Origin: Methanobrevibacter boviskoreani JH1
Lineage (GTDB): Archaea > Methanobacteriota > Methanobacteria > Methanobacteriales > Methanobacteriaceae
Direction: 5' to 3'
Length of the DNA: 38,822 bases
NCBI RefSeq assembly: GCF_000320505.1
Contig: NZ_BAGX02000035.1
Location: 1 to 38,822 of the forward strand
The translations under genes and the position numbers were made by a program. Positions 1 through 9,802 of this stretch are shown here, piece by piece (the first letter of the stretch is position 1; every line of letters starts with the position of its first letter). The notes below the pieces were generated by a model. It ran no database searches, was not told the origin of the DNA, and saw only the letters and a program-made list of their open reading frames with translations.

Positions 1-2
1 TA

Positions 3-68
3 TTCTATGGTTTTATTGTGATATTTTCAGTTATTTTAACAGTATTCTTATTTCAGGCTATTTTTTAA
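3..68 (+). CDS. possible C-terminal tail of an upstream membrane protein (partial)
   Basis: The third frame is open from the window edge to a TAA at 66-68 and encodes about 21 residues that are almost all hydrophobic (Phe, Ile, Val, Leu), ending in QAIF. This would fit the last membrane helix of a protein starting before the window. The neighbouring frame is also open (to 169) and hydrophobic, which is common in T-rich DNA, so the call is weak. No family can be named. Confidence 0.25.
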   Translation, partial: FYGFIVIFSVILTVFLFQAIF

Positions 69-261
69 TTTCTTATAGTTTATTTGAATATTCTTATGGA
101 TTTCTTATTAATCTTATTAATCCTGCTTTAATGATTTTTTTATTTTTGGCGGGTTTTATAAAATATTAAACCCTTATTAATTTCAGTGTTAAATAAAATA
201 ATAAATATTAAAAAATAGATATTCTAGATTATAAAATAGAATTTTATAACTAGTTCTAATT

Positions 262-271
262 CTTATAAATC
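262..271 (+). promoter_or_regulatory. TATA box candidate for the helicase gene
   Basis: CTTATAAATC lies about 60 nt before the ATG at 330 and would place transcription start near 292. A purine-rich AAGGA (315-319) serves as a modest ribosome binding site. The rest of 69-329 is AT-rich DNA in which I see nothing else. Confidence 0.4.
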
Positions 272-329
272 TAACTTATGCATTTGGGAAATTGTAGTCG
301 GGGGATTTTTTATTAAGGAAAAAATATTT

Positions 330-2591
330 ATGGAAAAAGACTTTTATAATCGGTTTAGCCAATTTGCAAATAAGTTAAATGAGGATTTAGATGATCTTCT
401 TCTTGGTAAAGTTTTATATATCTCATTAAACGATTTACCTATTGTCAAATATGAGAATCCTAAACATGTCAAGGTTCATAATATTGACTTAGGTGATGAT
501 TTTGCCGAATATTTATCTGAATATGTAAGGTCAAGGAATATAACGAAAAGAGACTTATTCTATACAGCCATGAAATCCCTTGATGATGGTGATGTTGAGG
601 TTATTAAAATCGGCTCATATAATTTCAATAAAACTAGTCATGAGATAAATGAAACTAAAAAATCTGAAAACCTGAAAAATAAAGATGTAAACGAACTATT
701 TGATTCTAATGGCAGTATTAAACAGAATAAGATAATTGACAGATCAAATACTTTAAATAAAAATCTCCATATGAGGAAATACTCTAAGGAAATTGAGATA
801 TTGAAGGGATTTGATAATAAAATCAATAATTTAATTAAGGGTTATGATCTGGGGGATATCGAATATTTTAATGGAGATTATGAGGAAATCAATCTGGATA
901 ACATGTCCTCTGATTTAAAAGCAGAATTAAATGAGAATAAATCTTTTTTCAATAATATTCTATCCTGTAGTTTGGATGATTATCAGAAGTTGGCAGTGGT
1001 TGTAGACTGTGATAATGAACAGATCATTGCCGGTGCAGGTACTGGTAAAACCTTAACACTAATTGCTAAGGTAAAGTATCTAGTTGAAATTAAGGGTGTA
1101 AATCCAAACAATATTCTATGTTTGTCATTTAGTTCTAATTCTACTTTTGAACTTAAAGATAAACTTTATAAAACCTTGGGTAAGGATATTGAAACCCGTA
1201 CATTCCATGCTTTAGGTCGTAAAATCATAAGGTCCTATGACAATACTGTATATGGCAGTCCTATGGATTTTGCTGATTTTTTCATTAAACGATTTAAGAA
1301 TAGTCTATCTATTGATGAGATGAAAGATGTTATCAAATTAGCATATAACTATTTTAAGGTATTTAAAAGGGGTTTTAATGATTATATAAATAAGAATAGA
1401 AATTATTCCCGTGAAGAACTGGTAATGGAAGAATACAATTATGTCCTGCAAAACTGTGCTCTTCCAGGTTTAATCGAGGAGTTTACAGAAAGATTTAAAC
1501 GTAACAACTATACTATTGATAAGTTTGATGAATTCTATCAATATGACTATGATGAATATCTGGATGAACGTTTAATATTCTTGGATATTGCAAAGAAATT
1601 TTATATTGAATATGAATTATATCTGCTTAAGAATAATTTTATCGATTTTTCAGATATGATAAATAAATCAATACCCCTTGTTGAATTATATGGTATAAAA
1701 GATAATTATGATTATATATTAATCGATGAGTATCAGGATACTTCCTACATGAATTATAGACTAATTAGGGCTATTAAGGACAAGACCAATGCAAAAATTA
1801 TAGTGGTAGGTGATGATTGGCAATCTATTTATGGTTTTAGGGATACCGATTTGGATTTGTTTAATAACTTTCCGAAGTATTTCAGGAATCCGAAAATTGT
1901 CTTTACATCTAAAACCTATAGGAATTCTCAGGAATTGATTGATGTTGCAAGTAAATTTGTATTGTCCAATGAAAAACAGATTAAAAAGGATTTGGTCTCT
2001 GATGTTTCAATAAAGAAAGCACCAATACAATTAATCTATTATAATTATGGTAAGACAAGTAGGGTTAAATTGTTTGAAGATCTTTTAATGGATTTAACCT
2101 GTAAGTTTCCAGGTTCTAGTTTACTTGTACTTTCAAGAAATAGGGAGGATATTAAAGCCTATTTATCCCCACGTTCCTTCTTCTCAAAAAATCCGAGTAA
2201 GATTGGAAAGTCTAATAATCTAAGGATCACTTATCCTAAAAATTCCAATGTAAAAAAGGAAGATAGATTGGATATCCAATTTAAAACCATTCACGTATCC
2301 AAAGGTTTGGAAGCGGATAATGTAATTATAATAGTCAATGATAACTTTCCAAGTCAGGTTAAAAATAGCGGTTTACTTGATTATGTAAGTAATGGTAATG
2401 ATATAGGTTTAAAACGTAGTTTGGAAGAGCGCCGTTTATTTTATGTAGCATTATCCAGAACCAGAAACTATGTTTTCTTATTTACAAATCTCCGTGAAAA
2501 ATCCTCATTTATAAAGGAGTTAGAATCTTATTATGCATTAGACGAGTTTAAGGATTCCTTTGATGTTTACCATAATCCAGAAACTAAATAA
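330..2591 (+). CDS. superfamily I DNA helicase, HelD/UvrD type
   Basis: ATP-dependent 3'-5' DNA helicase-like protein of 753 residues. Motif I is GAGTGKT (235-241), the Walker B/motif II is DEYQDTS (466-472), motif III is VGDDWQSIYGFR (493-504), motif V includes the TIHVSKGLEADNV stretch and motif VI is RRLFYVALSRTR (701-712). The GDDWQ form of motif III and the FHALG motif Ia resemble DNA helicase IV (HelD) more than UvrD, whose motif III is usually GDDDQ. About 230 residues precede motif I; they are charged, Asn/Asp/Lys-rich and match no domain I recognise. The gene stands alone, with more than 400 bp before the lysine operon. The role in repair or recombination is inferred from family membership only. 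Confidence 0.9.
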   Translation: MEKDFYNRFSQFANKLNEDLDDLLLGKVLYISLNDLPIVKYENPKHVKVHNIDLGDDFAEYLSEYVRSRNITKRDLFYTAMKSLDDGDVEVIKIGSYNFNKTSHEINETKKSENLKNKDVNELFDSNGSIKQNKIIDRSNTLNKNLHMRKYSKEIEILKGFDNKINNLIKGYDLGDIEYFNGDYEEINLDNMSSDLKAELNENKSFFNNILSCSLDDYQKLAVVVDCDNEQIIAGAGTGKTLTLIAKVKYLVEIKGVNPNNILCLSFSSNSTFELKDKLYKTLGKDIETRTFHALGRKIIRSYDNTVYGSPMDFADFFIKRFKNSLSIDEMKDVIKLAYNYFKVFKRGFNDYINKNRNYSREELVMEEYNYVLQNCALPGLIEEFTERFKRNNYTIDKFDEFYQYDYDEYLDERLIFLDIAKKFYIEYELYLLKNNFIDFSDMINKSIPLVELYGIKDNYDYILIDEYQDTSYMNYRLIRAIKDKTNAKIIVVGDDWQSIYGFRDTDLDLFNNFPKYFRNPKIVFTSKTYRNSQELIDVASKFVLSNEKQIKKDLVSDVSIKKAPIQLIYYNYGKTSRVKLFEDLLMDLTCKFPGSSLLVLSRNREDIKAYLSPRSFFSKNPSKIGKSNNLRITYPKNSNVKKEDRLDIQFKTIHVSKGLEADNVIIIVNDNFPSQVKNSGLLDYVSNGNDIGLKRSLEERRLFYVALSRTRNYVFLFTNLREKSSFIKELESYYALDEFKDSFDVYHNPETK

Positions 2592-3018
2592 CATTCTTTC
2601 TAATGTTAAAATTTTTTTTATATAAATAGGTTTAAGATTTTAATTTTATCTTAACCTAGATACCAAATGATGTATTCTTTCAATAGATGGATTTTTCTTT
2701 TAATCGGAATCTCTTTTGTCAATGGTTTTTGATCTTTTCAATTTGAATCTTTTTTTGTTGATTGATTTTTTAATCCTTTGATTTTTATTTCAATTAATAT
2801 TCTTTTTTTTAATTAACTGATTTTTTTAACTATTTAATTTTTATTTCAATTAAAATTTAAGATTCTTCTATTATTTGCTAAAATTTATTAATATGTATTA
2901 TTATAAATATCACTGTATAATAATTTTAAAATTTGAAGAAAAATAATTATTTTTATAGATAATTAATTAATTATTTTTATTATTATAATTTTCTTAAATT
3001 TTATGGTTGTGAATTTTA
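2592..3018 (+). promoter_or_regulatory. intergenic region with lysC promoter and a short direct repeat
   Basis: A 427-bp spacer, strongly T-rich just after the helicase stop (archaeal U-tract termination is likely near 2610-2620). An exact 17-bp direct repeat, ATTTTTATTTCAATTAA, occurs at 2781-2797 and 2837-2853. A TATA-like TTATAAATA at 2901-2909 is the best lysC promoter candidate, giving a leader of roughly 90 nt. No lysine riboswitch fold is recognisable. The ribosome binding site is GGTTGTGA just before 3019. Confidence 0.4.
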
Positions 3019-4245
3019 ATGGAATTAATTGTGGCGAAATTTGGAGGAACCTCGGTTGGAAATGGTTCTAGAATAAAAAAAGCGGCACAATCTGTCGTAA
3101 ATGAGTATATGAAAGGAAATCAAATAGTGGTTGTAGTATCTGCTATAAACAAGACTACTGATGATTTAATAGAAGTTACTAGTGATGCAATGGGTGATGA
3201 TGTATCTTCTCAACAAATGGCAGAAATTTTATCCATGGGTGAGATGACTAGCACTAGAGTATTTGCATCTACAATTGAATCATTAGGTGTAAAATCTACA
3301 TTTGTTGATCCTTATAATGATGCTTGGCCTATTATAACTGATAATAGTCCTTTAAATGCTAAAATAAATTATAAAGCTTCTGAATATCAATCTAAAAAAA
3401 TTTCACAGCTCTTAGACCAAGGTGTTATTCCGGTAATCTGCGGATTTTTAGGTAGAGGTCCTAATAATGAAATAACTACCATTGGCAGGGGAGGTAGTGA
3501 TGTAACCGCTTTCTTCCTAGGTCATGCACTTAAAGCTAGTGAGGTTGTAATTGTAACAGATGTGGATGGTGTAATGAGTACCGATCCTAGAAAGATTGAA
3601 GAAGCTGAAAAACTAGATAAAATTTCAGTTGAAGAAATGAGGGATATTGCTTTACATGGTGCACAGGTTTTACATCCCAATGCTTTAAAATATAAAGATC
3701 CGATGATTAAAGCTAAAATTATCAGTTTTGAGAAATGTGATTTATCAGATAAAGGAACTGAAATTGTCGGTCCTTTTGAGGATGGGATGCTTAAAAGAGC
3801 AATATTATATCCTGAGAAATTATCCATATTAGCTGTTGTTGGAGAACATATGATTGAAGCTAAAGGATTACTTGCAAACTTAACTAACATTCTTGCAGAA
3901 AATGATATTAATATTTATGGTATTTCTGCTGGAGAAAACTCTATGACTGTTGTGGTAAGTAAAAAAGATTCAGATAGAGCTTATCATTTATTGCACCGTT
4001 TAGTTGTTAATATTGATAATTTAAGTTCAATTTCAATGGGTGAAGATATTGCAATGTTGACTGTTGTTAGTCCTGAATTCAGTCAAGCTGAATCACCGGG
4101 TATTATTGCAAATATTACTAATCCGTTACATAAAAATAATGTTAATATAGTAGAAATCTCTTCTTCACAGTCTGCTGTTATTCTATTTGTTGAATGGGAA
4201 GATGGAGAAAAAGCACTTAAACTTGTTAGGGAGGTTTTAAATTGA
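3019..4245 (+). CDS. lysC: aspartate kinase
   Basis: Phosphorylates L-aspartate, the first step to lysine, methionine and threonine. The 408-residue protein opens with the nucleotide-binding KFGGTS motif (7-12) and has the GRGGSD loop near 156-161. The kinase domain ends near residue 260. Two ACT domains follow (about 270-335 and 345-405), the usual site of allosteric feedback by end-product amino acids. It is the first gene of lysC-dapA-dapB-asd and its TGA stop overlaps the dapA start, so the two are translationally coupled. The presence of both ACT domains suggests feedback control, but the effector cannot be read from sequence. Confidence 0.97.
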   Translation: MELIVAKFGGTSVGNGSRIKKAAQSVVNEYMKGNQIVVVVSAINKTTDDLIEVTSDAMGDDVSSQQMAEILSMGEMTSTRVFASTIESLGVKSTFVDPYNDAWPIITDNSPLNAKINYKASEYQSKKISQLLDQGVIPVICGFLGRGPNNEITTIGRGGSDVTAFFLGHALKASEVVIVTDVDGVMSTDPRKIEEAEKLDKISVEEMRDIALHGAQVLHPNALKYKDPMIKAKIISFEKCDLSDKGTEIVGPFEDGMLKRAILYPEKLSILAVVGEHMIEAKGLLANLTNILAENDINIYGISAGENSMTVVVSKKDSDRAYHLLHRLVVNIDNLSSISMGEDIAMLTVVSPEFSQAESPGIIANITNPLHKNNVNIVEISSSQSAVILFVEWEDGEKALKLVREVLN

Positions 4246-5135
4246 AATTTGAAGGAACTGCTATTGCAATGATTACTCCTTTTACATCAGATAATAAAAT
4301 CGATGAAGAAGGTTTTAGAGAAAATATAAACTTTTATATTGATAGTGGGGTTGAAGGCTTACTTGCTGCTGGTACCACTGGTGAGTCAGCTACTTTGACC
4401 CATGAAGAACATAGAAAATTGATTGAAATCTTTGTTGATGAAGTTAATGGTAGGGTAGCAACTATTGCTGGTGCAGGTAGTAATTCTACTGATGAGGCAT
4501 TAGGTCTTGTTAAATTCTGTCAAGATGTTGGTGTTGATTATGGACTTGTAATTACTCCTTATTATAATAAACCTCAACAACATGGTTTAGTTCAACATTA
4601 TAAAACATTAAATGATAATGCAGATTTGGATATTATTGCTTATAATGTACCATCACGTACCGGTGTTGATATGGCTTCTGAAACTATCTGTGAAATTGCA
4701 AAACTCGATAAAGTTACAGCTATTAAAGAGGCTAATCCAAGTTTAGATAAAACAAGTCATACATTCTCACTTTTAAGAGATAATGATCTTTTAGATGATA
4801 TTAATGTTTTATCTGGTAATGACGGTTTAACACTTCCTTTAATGTCCATTGGTGCTAAGGGTGTTATTAGTGCATCTGCAAATGTTGATCCTGTAAGGAT
4901 GGTTAAAATGGTTCATTGTATTCAGGAAGGTAAATATGATGAAGCAAGGGAATTACATTATCAAATGTTGCCATTAATTAAAGCATTATTCTTAGAAACT
5001 AGTCCTGCTCCTGCAAAAGCTGCTTATCATATGATGGGTAAACCTGCAGGACCTTTAAGATTACCTCTTGCACCTATTAAAGAGGATACTAAAAAAGTTT
5101 TAGAGGATGTTCTTAAAAAAGACGGATTTATTTAG
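4242..5135 (+). CDS. dapA: 4-hydroxy-tetrahydrodipicolinate synthase
   Basis: Condenses pyruvate with aspartate semialdehyde. The 297-residue TIM-barrel protein has the GTTGES motif (44-49), the catalytic tyrosine in [11 protein letters not shown] (Tyr134, with Arg139) and the Schiff-base lysine in AIKEA (Lys162), all at the family's usual spacing. It starts at TTG (4242), which overlaps the lysC TGA as ATTGA. A strong GGGAGG ribosome binding site (4229-4234) supports this non-ATG start. It supplies the committed step of the diaminopimelate branch. In a methanogen with a pseudomurein wall, lysine is also needed for the wall peptide (family knowledge). Confidence 0.97.
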   Translation: MKFEGTAIAMITPFTSDNKIDEEGFRENINFYIDSGVEGLLAAGTTGESATLTHEEHRKLIEIFVDEVNGRVATIAGAGSNSTDEALGLVKFCQDVGVDYGLVITPYYNKPQQHGLVQHYKTLNDNADLDIIAYNVPSRTGVDMASETICEIAKLDKVTAIKEANPSLDKTSHTFSLLRDNDLLDDINVLSGNDGLTLPLMSIGAKGVISASANVDPVRMVKMVHCIQEGKYDEARELHYQMLPLIKALFLETSPAPAKAAYHMMGKPAGPLRLPLAPIKEDTKKVLEDVLKKDGFI

Positions 5136-5224
5136 ATTTCTAATTGTAGATTAATAGTTTATTTAAATTTAAACACTATTTTTATTTTTTTTAATTTTAT
5201 TTAAAAAGTATGGAGTTAATAAAT

Positions 5225-6046
5225 ATGATTAAAGTTGCTGTTACTGGAGCTGCTGGAAGAATGGGTTCTGGTATTGTTAGAAGAATTACTGAACAAGATG
5301 ATATGGAAGTTGTTGCAGCTATTGAAATACCTAACACACCTCTTGAAGGTAAAGATATTGGTATTCAAGCAGGTATTGATGAACTTGGAGTACCAATTGT
5401 TGGTTCTGAAAAATTAGAAGAAACATTAAAAGAAACAAAACCTGATGTTTTAGTTGATTTCACTATTGCTGCAGCTGCAGCACAAACAATTCAAACCGCT
5501 ACAAAATGTGGAGTAAATATTGTTGTGGGAACTACCGGATTTTCACCTGAACAAGAAGCTGCAAATAAAAAGGCTGTTGAAGATAATAATGTAAAGGCAG
5601 TTATTACTTCCAATTTCTCCATTGGTGTAAACGTATTCTTTAAAGTTATCCGTGATTTAACACCTATTTTAGATGATTACGATATTGAAATTATTGAAGC
5701 TCACCATAATCAGAAACAAGATGCTCCCTCTGGAACTGCAATGACTGCTTTAGAAACAGTTTGTGATGCTTTAGGAAGAGATCCTGAAGAGGTAGCAGTT
5801 TATGGAAGACATGGCCATGTAGGTAAAAGAACCAAACAAGAAATTGGAGTTCATGCTATCCGTGGTGGAGATATAACTGGTGATCATACTGTGCTCTATG
5901 TCGGTGACGGTGAAAGATTAGAGATTAAACATATGGCTCATAAAAGGGAAGTTTTCATTGCAGGTGTAATTAGGGCTATTAGATATATTCCTGATGCTGA
6001 AAACGGTAAAGTTTCTGATATGACTGATGTATTAGGATTAAATTAA
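5225..6046 (+). CDS. dapB: 4-hydroxy-tetrahydrodipicolinate reductase
   Basis: NAD(P)H-dependent reductase acting on the DapA product. The 273-residue protein has the Rossmann loop GAAGRMG (8-14), the signature EAHHNQKQDAPSGTA with the catalytic His160/His161 and Lys164, and a C-terminal IKHMAHKREVF segment. An in-frame ATG lies upstream at 5210, but the GGAGTT ribosome binding site falls between the two ATGs and the family begins at MIKVAVTG, so 5225 is preferred. The 89-bp gap after dapA holds a TTTAAATTTAAA palindrome (5162-5173) but no clear independent promoter; cotranscription is likely. Confidence 0.96.
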   Translation: MIKVAVTGAAGRMGSGIVRRITEQDDMEVVAAIEIPNTPLEGKDIGIQAGIDELGVPIVGSEKLEETLKETKPDVLVDFTIAAAAAQTIQTATKCGVNIVVGTTGFSPEQEAANKKAVEDNNVKAVITSNFSIGVNVFFKVIRDLTPILDDYDIEIIEAHHNQKQDAPSGTAMTALETVCDALGRDPEEVAVYGRHGHVGKRTKQEIGVHAIRGGDITGDHTVLYVGDGERLEIKHMAHKREVFIAGVIRAIRYIPDAENGKVSDMTDVLGLN

Positions 6047-6066
6047 AATTTTAGAGAGTTGATTAA

Positions 6067-7116
6067 ATGGTAAATGTAGGTATACTTGGTGCAACAGGTA
6101 TGGTTGGACAAAGATTCATCCAACTTTTAGATAAACATCCTGATTTCGACATTACTGCCCTTGCAGCATCAGAACGTTCTGCAGGTAAACGCTACGAAGA
6201 TGCAACTACTTGGTATCTTGATGAGGCAATGCCTGAATCTGTTAAGGATATTGAAGTCTGTGAAACCAAACCTGAAGCTATGTCTAATGATGTTGATATC
6301 CTATTCTCATCACTTCCAACAGATTTTGCTGCTAAGATTGAACCAGCATTTGCTCAAGATTATATTGTAGCATCTAATGCTAGTGCAATGAGAATGGTAC
6401 CAGATGTTCCTCTTGTTATCCCTGAGGTTAATCCTGAGTTCTTAGGTTTAATAGAAACACAACAAAAAAACAGGGGATGGGACGGTTTCATTGTAACCAA
6501 TCCTAATTGTTCTACTATTGCATTAACTTTAACATTGAAACCTATATACGATGCATATAATATTAACAAGGTTTATGTTTCAACTATGCAAGCAATATCT
6601 GGTGCAGGTTATAATGGTGTTCCATCTATGGCAATAGTTGATAATATTATCCCATATATTGGTAATGAAGAGGAAAAGATGGAAAGTGAAACTTTACAAC
6701 TATTGGGAAGCTTTGAAGACGGTGTTGTAAAAGATGCTGATTTCAAATTATCCGCTTCATGTCATAGGGTTGGAGTTGTAGATGGACATACCGAAGCTGT
6801 TTTTGTTGAACTCGATAAAGATGAGGATATTGATGATATTAAACAAACTATGGCTAATTTCAAAGGTCGTCCACAGGAATTAGGTTTATATTCTGCTCCA
6901 AAAAATCCTGTAATTGTTAAAGAAGAAGAGGACCGTCCACAACCTAGATTAGATAGGAGTGCTGATGGTGGAATGGCTGTTACTGTTGGCCGTGTAAGAA
7001 AAGATGCTGCTATGGACAACAGTTTTAAATATGTTTTAGTTGGACATAATACAGTTAGAGGTGCAGCTGGAGCATCAGTATTAAATGCAGAACTAATCAA
7101 TAAAGAAATACTTTAA
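6067..7116 (+). CDS. asd: aspartate-semialdehyde dehydrogenase
   Basis: Reduces aspartyl phosphate, the LysC product, to aspartate semialdehyde, the DapA substrate. The 349-residue protein has the NADP loop GATGMVGQ (8-15), the catalytic cysteine in NPNCST (Cys148) and the active-site histidine in [11 protein letters not shown]. The length and motifs fit the archaeal/fungal-type Asd. It lies 20 bp after dapB with GAGAG as ribosome binding site. With this gene, the four reactions from aspartate to tetrahydrodipicolinate are encoded together; later diaminopimelate steps are not in the window. Confidence 0.97.
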   Translation: MVNVGILGATGMVGQRFIQLLDKHPDFDITALAASERSAGKRYEDATTWYLDEAMPESVKDIEVCETKPEAMSNDVDILFSSLPTDFAAKIEPAFAQDYIVASNASAMRMVPDVPLVIPEVNPEFLGLIETQQKNRGWDGFIVTNPNCSTIALTLTLKPIYDAYNINKVYVSTMQAISGAGYNGVPSMAIVDNIIPYIGNEEEKMESETLQLLGSFEDGVVKDADFKLSASCHRVGVVDGHTEAVFVELDKDEDIDDIKQTMANFKGRPQELGLYSAPKNPVIVKEEEDRPQPRLDRSADGGMAVTVGRVRKDAAMDNSFKYVLVGHNTVRGAAGASVLNAELINKEIL

Positions 7117-7160
7117 TATTTTTTCAAAAAACTTTTCTTTTTTTCTTTAATTTTTTGTAT
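7117..7160 (+). terminator. U-tract terminator of the lysine operon
   Basis: Several runs of T (7118-7125, 7136-7146, 7152-7157) follow the asd stop without a clear hairpin, which is the usual archaeal termination signal. The remaining bases to 7432 are AT-rich and hold the promoter of the next gene. I see no other structure there. Confidence 0.45.
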
Positions 7161-7432
7161 TTTCTTATTATTTACTTTACATTAGGCTATTTTTTGTAAT
7201 TAAGTTTAAATATAATTAAAATATATAATAAATATTATATAATTTAATGAAATAGAATATTGAAAATTATTTTAATTTCTTAGTCATTTTAATAATTTGT
7301 ACTATGAAATTATCTTAAAAATGTCTATTTTCATTGGAATTTTCATGATAAATTTTATTATTGCTGTGGAATAAAGTGTTTGGGATTTTTATTTCATTTA
7401 TATTTTATTTATAAGGTTTAGTTGGGAGAATA

Positions 7433-9556
7433 ATGGTTTTTGAAAATGATGAGAAGGAGACTCTTCAAGCATTAGTTAGATCTTGCTTATTGGAGATAAA
7501 CAGATTAAAAACAGATTTAGCTGCTGCTGAAAAGGATAGGATTGATTTACAGAATCAAAAAATAAAACTTGAACATGATGAGACTATAAATAAATTGGAA
7601 TCTGATTTAAACAATAAAGAAAATGAACTTATGCAGTATAAATTAGATGTTCAAGAGAAAATGAACGATTTACAATCTGTAATCAATGATAAGAATGAAG
7701 AGTTAAATGTTAAAAATAAAATCATCATAGACAATGAAAACCTTATAAGTAACCAAGATGAAAAAATTCGCCAATTAAGCGATTTTGATAATAATATTAA
7801 ATCCATACGCCTTGCTATTGAAGATGATATTAACTCAATTAAAACATCACTTGAAGATGTTCTTGAAGGATTTAGGAAAGATGAATCTTTAAATGATGAG
7901 AAGATTCATGAAAAAATAGATATCATCAATGAGAAAGATGATGAGATTAAATCATTGTCTAAGAATATTGATGAGTATAAAATCCAAATCATTGGACTTA
8001 AAAATCAGATAGAATCTAAAGATAGTTATATAGAACTCAAAGATGAACTTTCTAATACCAAACATAGACTGGAAGAAAAGGAAGATGAAATCACTGTTCT
8101 TAAGGAGGATTCTATTCCAAAATCTGATTATGATAGTTTATATGCTCAGTTTACAGAATTGAAAGGTGTAATTCAATCTAAAGACCAAAGTATTAGGGAG
8201 TTACAAGAGTCTAACAAAGAACTTTCCAATGTCAAGAATGAATTGGATCATACAAAACAGGTTTTATCAGTTAAAACTCATGAACTGGATACTCTTAATG
8301 AAAATCTTGTATCCTCTGAGGATCATATTGATTTAAAGAATAAATTGGATAATGCTAACAATTTATTAAGTTCCAAAGACCGTGAAATATCTGATTTGAA
8401 ATCATCAACTGTAGATAAAACATTATATACTGATTTACAAAAAGATTATAATGAACTAAAAGATTCCACAGTTTCCAAAACTTCATATGAAGAATTAGGT
8501 CAGGAATTGAAAAAAATTAGGGAAGGCACTGTAAATAAAGAAAAATATAATGTTCTAGTAAATGATTTTGAGACATATAAATCAAGTGCAGTTCCTAAGG
8601 AAATTTATGATGATTTAAAAGAGGAATTACAGACTGTCAAAGATTCAGCTGTTTCAAAAGAAGATTATACTAATTTGGAAATTGAACTACAGCATGTTAA
8701 AAATAGTTCAATTTCAAAAGATATCTATGATAAAGTTTCTGAAGAGTTAGATGAATTAAAATCTAATGCAGTTTCTAAAAATGAATTCGATGAAGTTTCT
8801 AGTGAGTTAAATCAATTAAAATCATCATCTATTGCTAAAGCAGAATATGATAGAGTTAAATCTGAACTTGATTCTGTTAAAGAAAATATTCTTAAAAAGG
8901 ATAATGAAATTGCCTCTGTTAAAAATAATACCGTTGATAAAGATAGATTTGATAACATTCAGAAAGAACTTAATTCTGTTAAATCTGATTTATCCAGTAA
9001 GGATAAGGAAATTTCAGAACTTAAAACCAATTCAATATCTAAACAAGAATATGATAGGCTTAAAAAAGAGAATGAGCTTAAAGATGAGAAAATTGATCGT
9101 TTGGAAAAAATCAAGGATTTATTCTCTGAACTTGAGGCTCAACACAATTCTGATTTAGAAAACTTAGAACAACTTCAAAGTAAAATCAAGAATATTGAAG
9201 ATGGAGATTCTGATTCTGTAAATGAAGAGAATCAGGAACTTAAAAAAGAGATTGAAGAAAAGGATAAAACCATTAAAGATCTTGAGGAAATTAAAATATT
9301 ATACAATAAACTACTCATTCCTCCAAAAACAGATTTAACTTCATTCCAATCCCAAGTATTTAATTTAATTCCAAATGAGCCTATGAATGCAAAGGATATT
9401 CATGAGTATATTAAGAGTGTAGCATTTGATAAAATATCCCTTGCAAGTGTTCAAAACATCTTGAAGAAATTAGTTAGAAAGGGTTATATGGAATCTTATG
9501 AAGAGGGAGATGAGGTTATCTATAAAAAAATAGCAGAGGATATTGTAGGTAAATAG
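7433..9556 (+). CDS. long coiled-coil protein with 20-residue tandem repeats and C-terminal winged helix
   Basis: A 707-residue acidic/lysine-rich protein without signal peptide or membrane helix, so probably cytoplasmic. Residues about 10-630 are predicted coiled coil. In the middle (325-484) lie eight consecutive repeats of exactly 20 residues with the pattern S-x-V/I-S-K-x-x-Y/F-D-x-L/V-x-x-E-L-x-x-V/L-K. Further copies alternate with 14-residue linkers of the form x-L-x-S-K-D-x-E-I-x-x-L-K-x. The last 70 or so residues (about 635-704) look like a winged helix-turn-helix: a segment ending IHEYIKS, then LASVQNILKKLVRKGYM and a short beta-wing. This suggests a DNA-binding or protein-docking head on a long rod, for example a chromosome-organising or scaffold role, but the function is unknown. 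GGGAG before the ATG supports the start. Confidence 0.75.
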   Translation: MVFENDEKETLQALVRSCLLEINRLKTDLAAAEKDRIDLQNQKIKLEHDETINKLESDLNNKENELMQYKLDVQEKMNDLQSVINDKNEELNVKNKIIIDNENLISNQDEKIRQLSDFDNNIKSIRLAIEDDINSIKTSLEDVLEGFRKDESLNDEKIHEKIDIINEKDDEIKSLSKNIDEYKIQIIGLKNQIESKDSYIELKDELSNTKHRLEEKEDEITVLKEDSIPKSDYDSLYAQFTELKGVIQSKDQSIRELQESNKELSNVKNELDHTKQVLSVKTHELDTLNENLVSSEDHIDLKNKLDNANNLLSSKDREISDLKSSTVDKTLYTDLQKDYNELKDSTVSKTSYEELGQELKKIREGTVNKEKYNVLVNDFETYKSSAVPKEIYDDLKEELQTVKDSAVSKEDYTNLEIELQHVKNSSISKDIYDKVSEELDELKSNAVSKNEFDEVSSELNQLKSSSIAKAEYDRVKSELDSVKENILKKDNEIASVKNNTVDKDRFDNIQKELNSVKSDLSSKDKEISELKTNSISKQEYDRLKKENELKDEKIDRLEKIKDLFSELEAQHNSDLENLEQLQSKIKNIEDGDSDSVNEENQELKKEIEEKDKTIKDLEEIKILYNKLLIPPKTDLTSFQSQVFNLIPNEPMNAKDIHEYIKSVAFDKISLASVQNILKKLVRKGYMESYEEGDEVIYKKIAEDIVGK
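8405..8884 (+). repeat. eight in-frame 60-bp tandem repeats
   Basis: Eight contiguous 60-bp units, each encoding 20 residues, with no insertion or deletion. Conserved positions are a Lys at 5, Tyr/Phe at 8, Glu-Leu near 14-15 and Lys near 19. Units differ widely in DNA sequence, so the repeat is old and held by protein-level selection. Related units follow at 8927-8986 and 9029-9088, separated by 42-bp linkers. Confidence 0.85.
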
Positions 9557-9660
9557 ATACCTTTAATTTTTCTTTATCTAATTTTTCTAAGATTTTTTTT
9601 ATTTTTTCTATTTTTTTTAGGATTTTTATTATTTTTCAGGATTTAAATTATTTTCTGATT
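9557..9660 (+). terminator. poly-T termination region after the coiled-coil gene
   Basis: Repeated T-runs (for example 9593-9602, 9604-9609 and 9612-9619) follow the stop codon. The convergent cyclase gene ends at 9803, so the region to 9802 probably terminates both transcripts. Nothing else is recognised. Confidence 0.4.
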
Positions 9661-9802
9661 TTGTTATTATTGTTTTTTCACTGTTTTTTGGATTTTCATC
9701 CTTCGCTTTTAAGTTTCATTTTATTGTTTTTTATTCTTTATCTATTTTATCTGTGGGCTGTTTTTGTTATTATATTAATAATTTGATTTATTTTAATTAA
9801 TA

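Noticed and set aside
2592-3018. Lysine riboswitch upstream of lysC
   Set aside because: The spacer is low-complexity AT-rich DNA with no multi-helix core or conserved riboswitch motifs.
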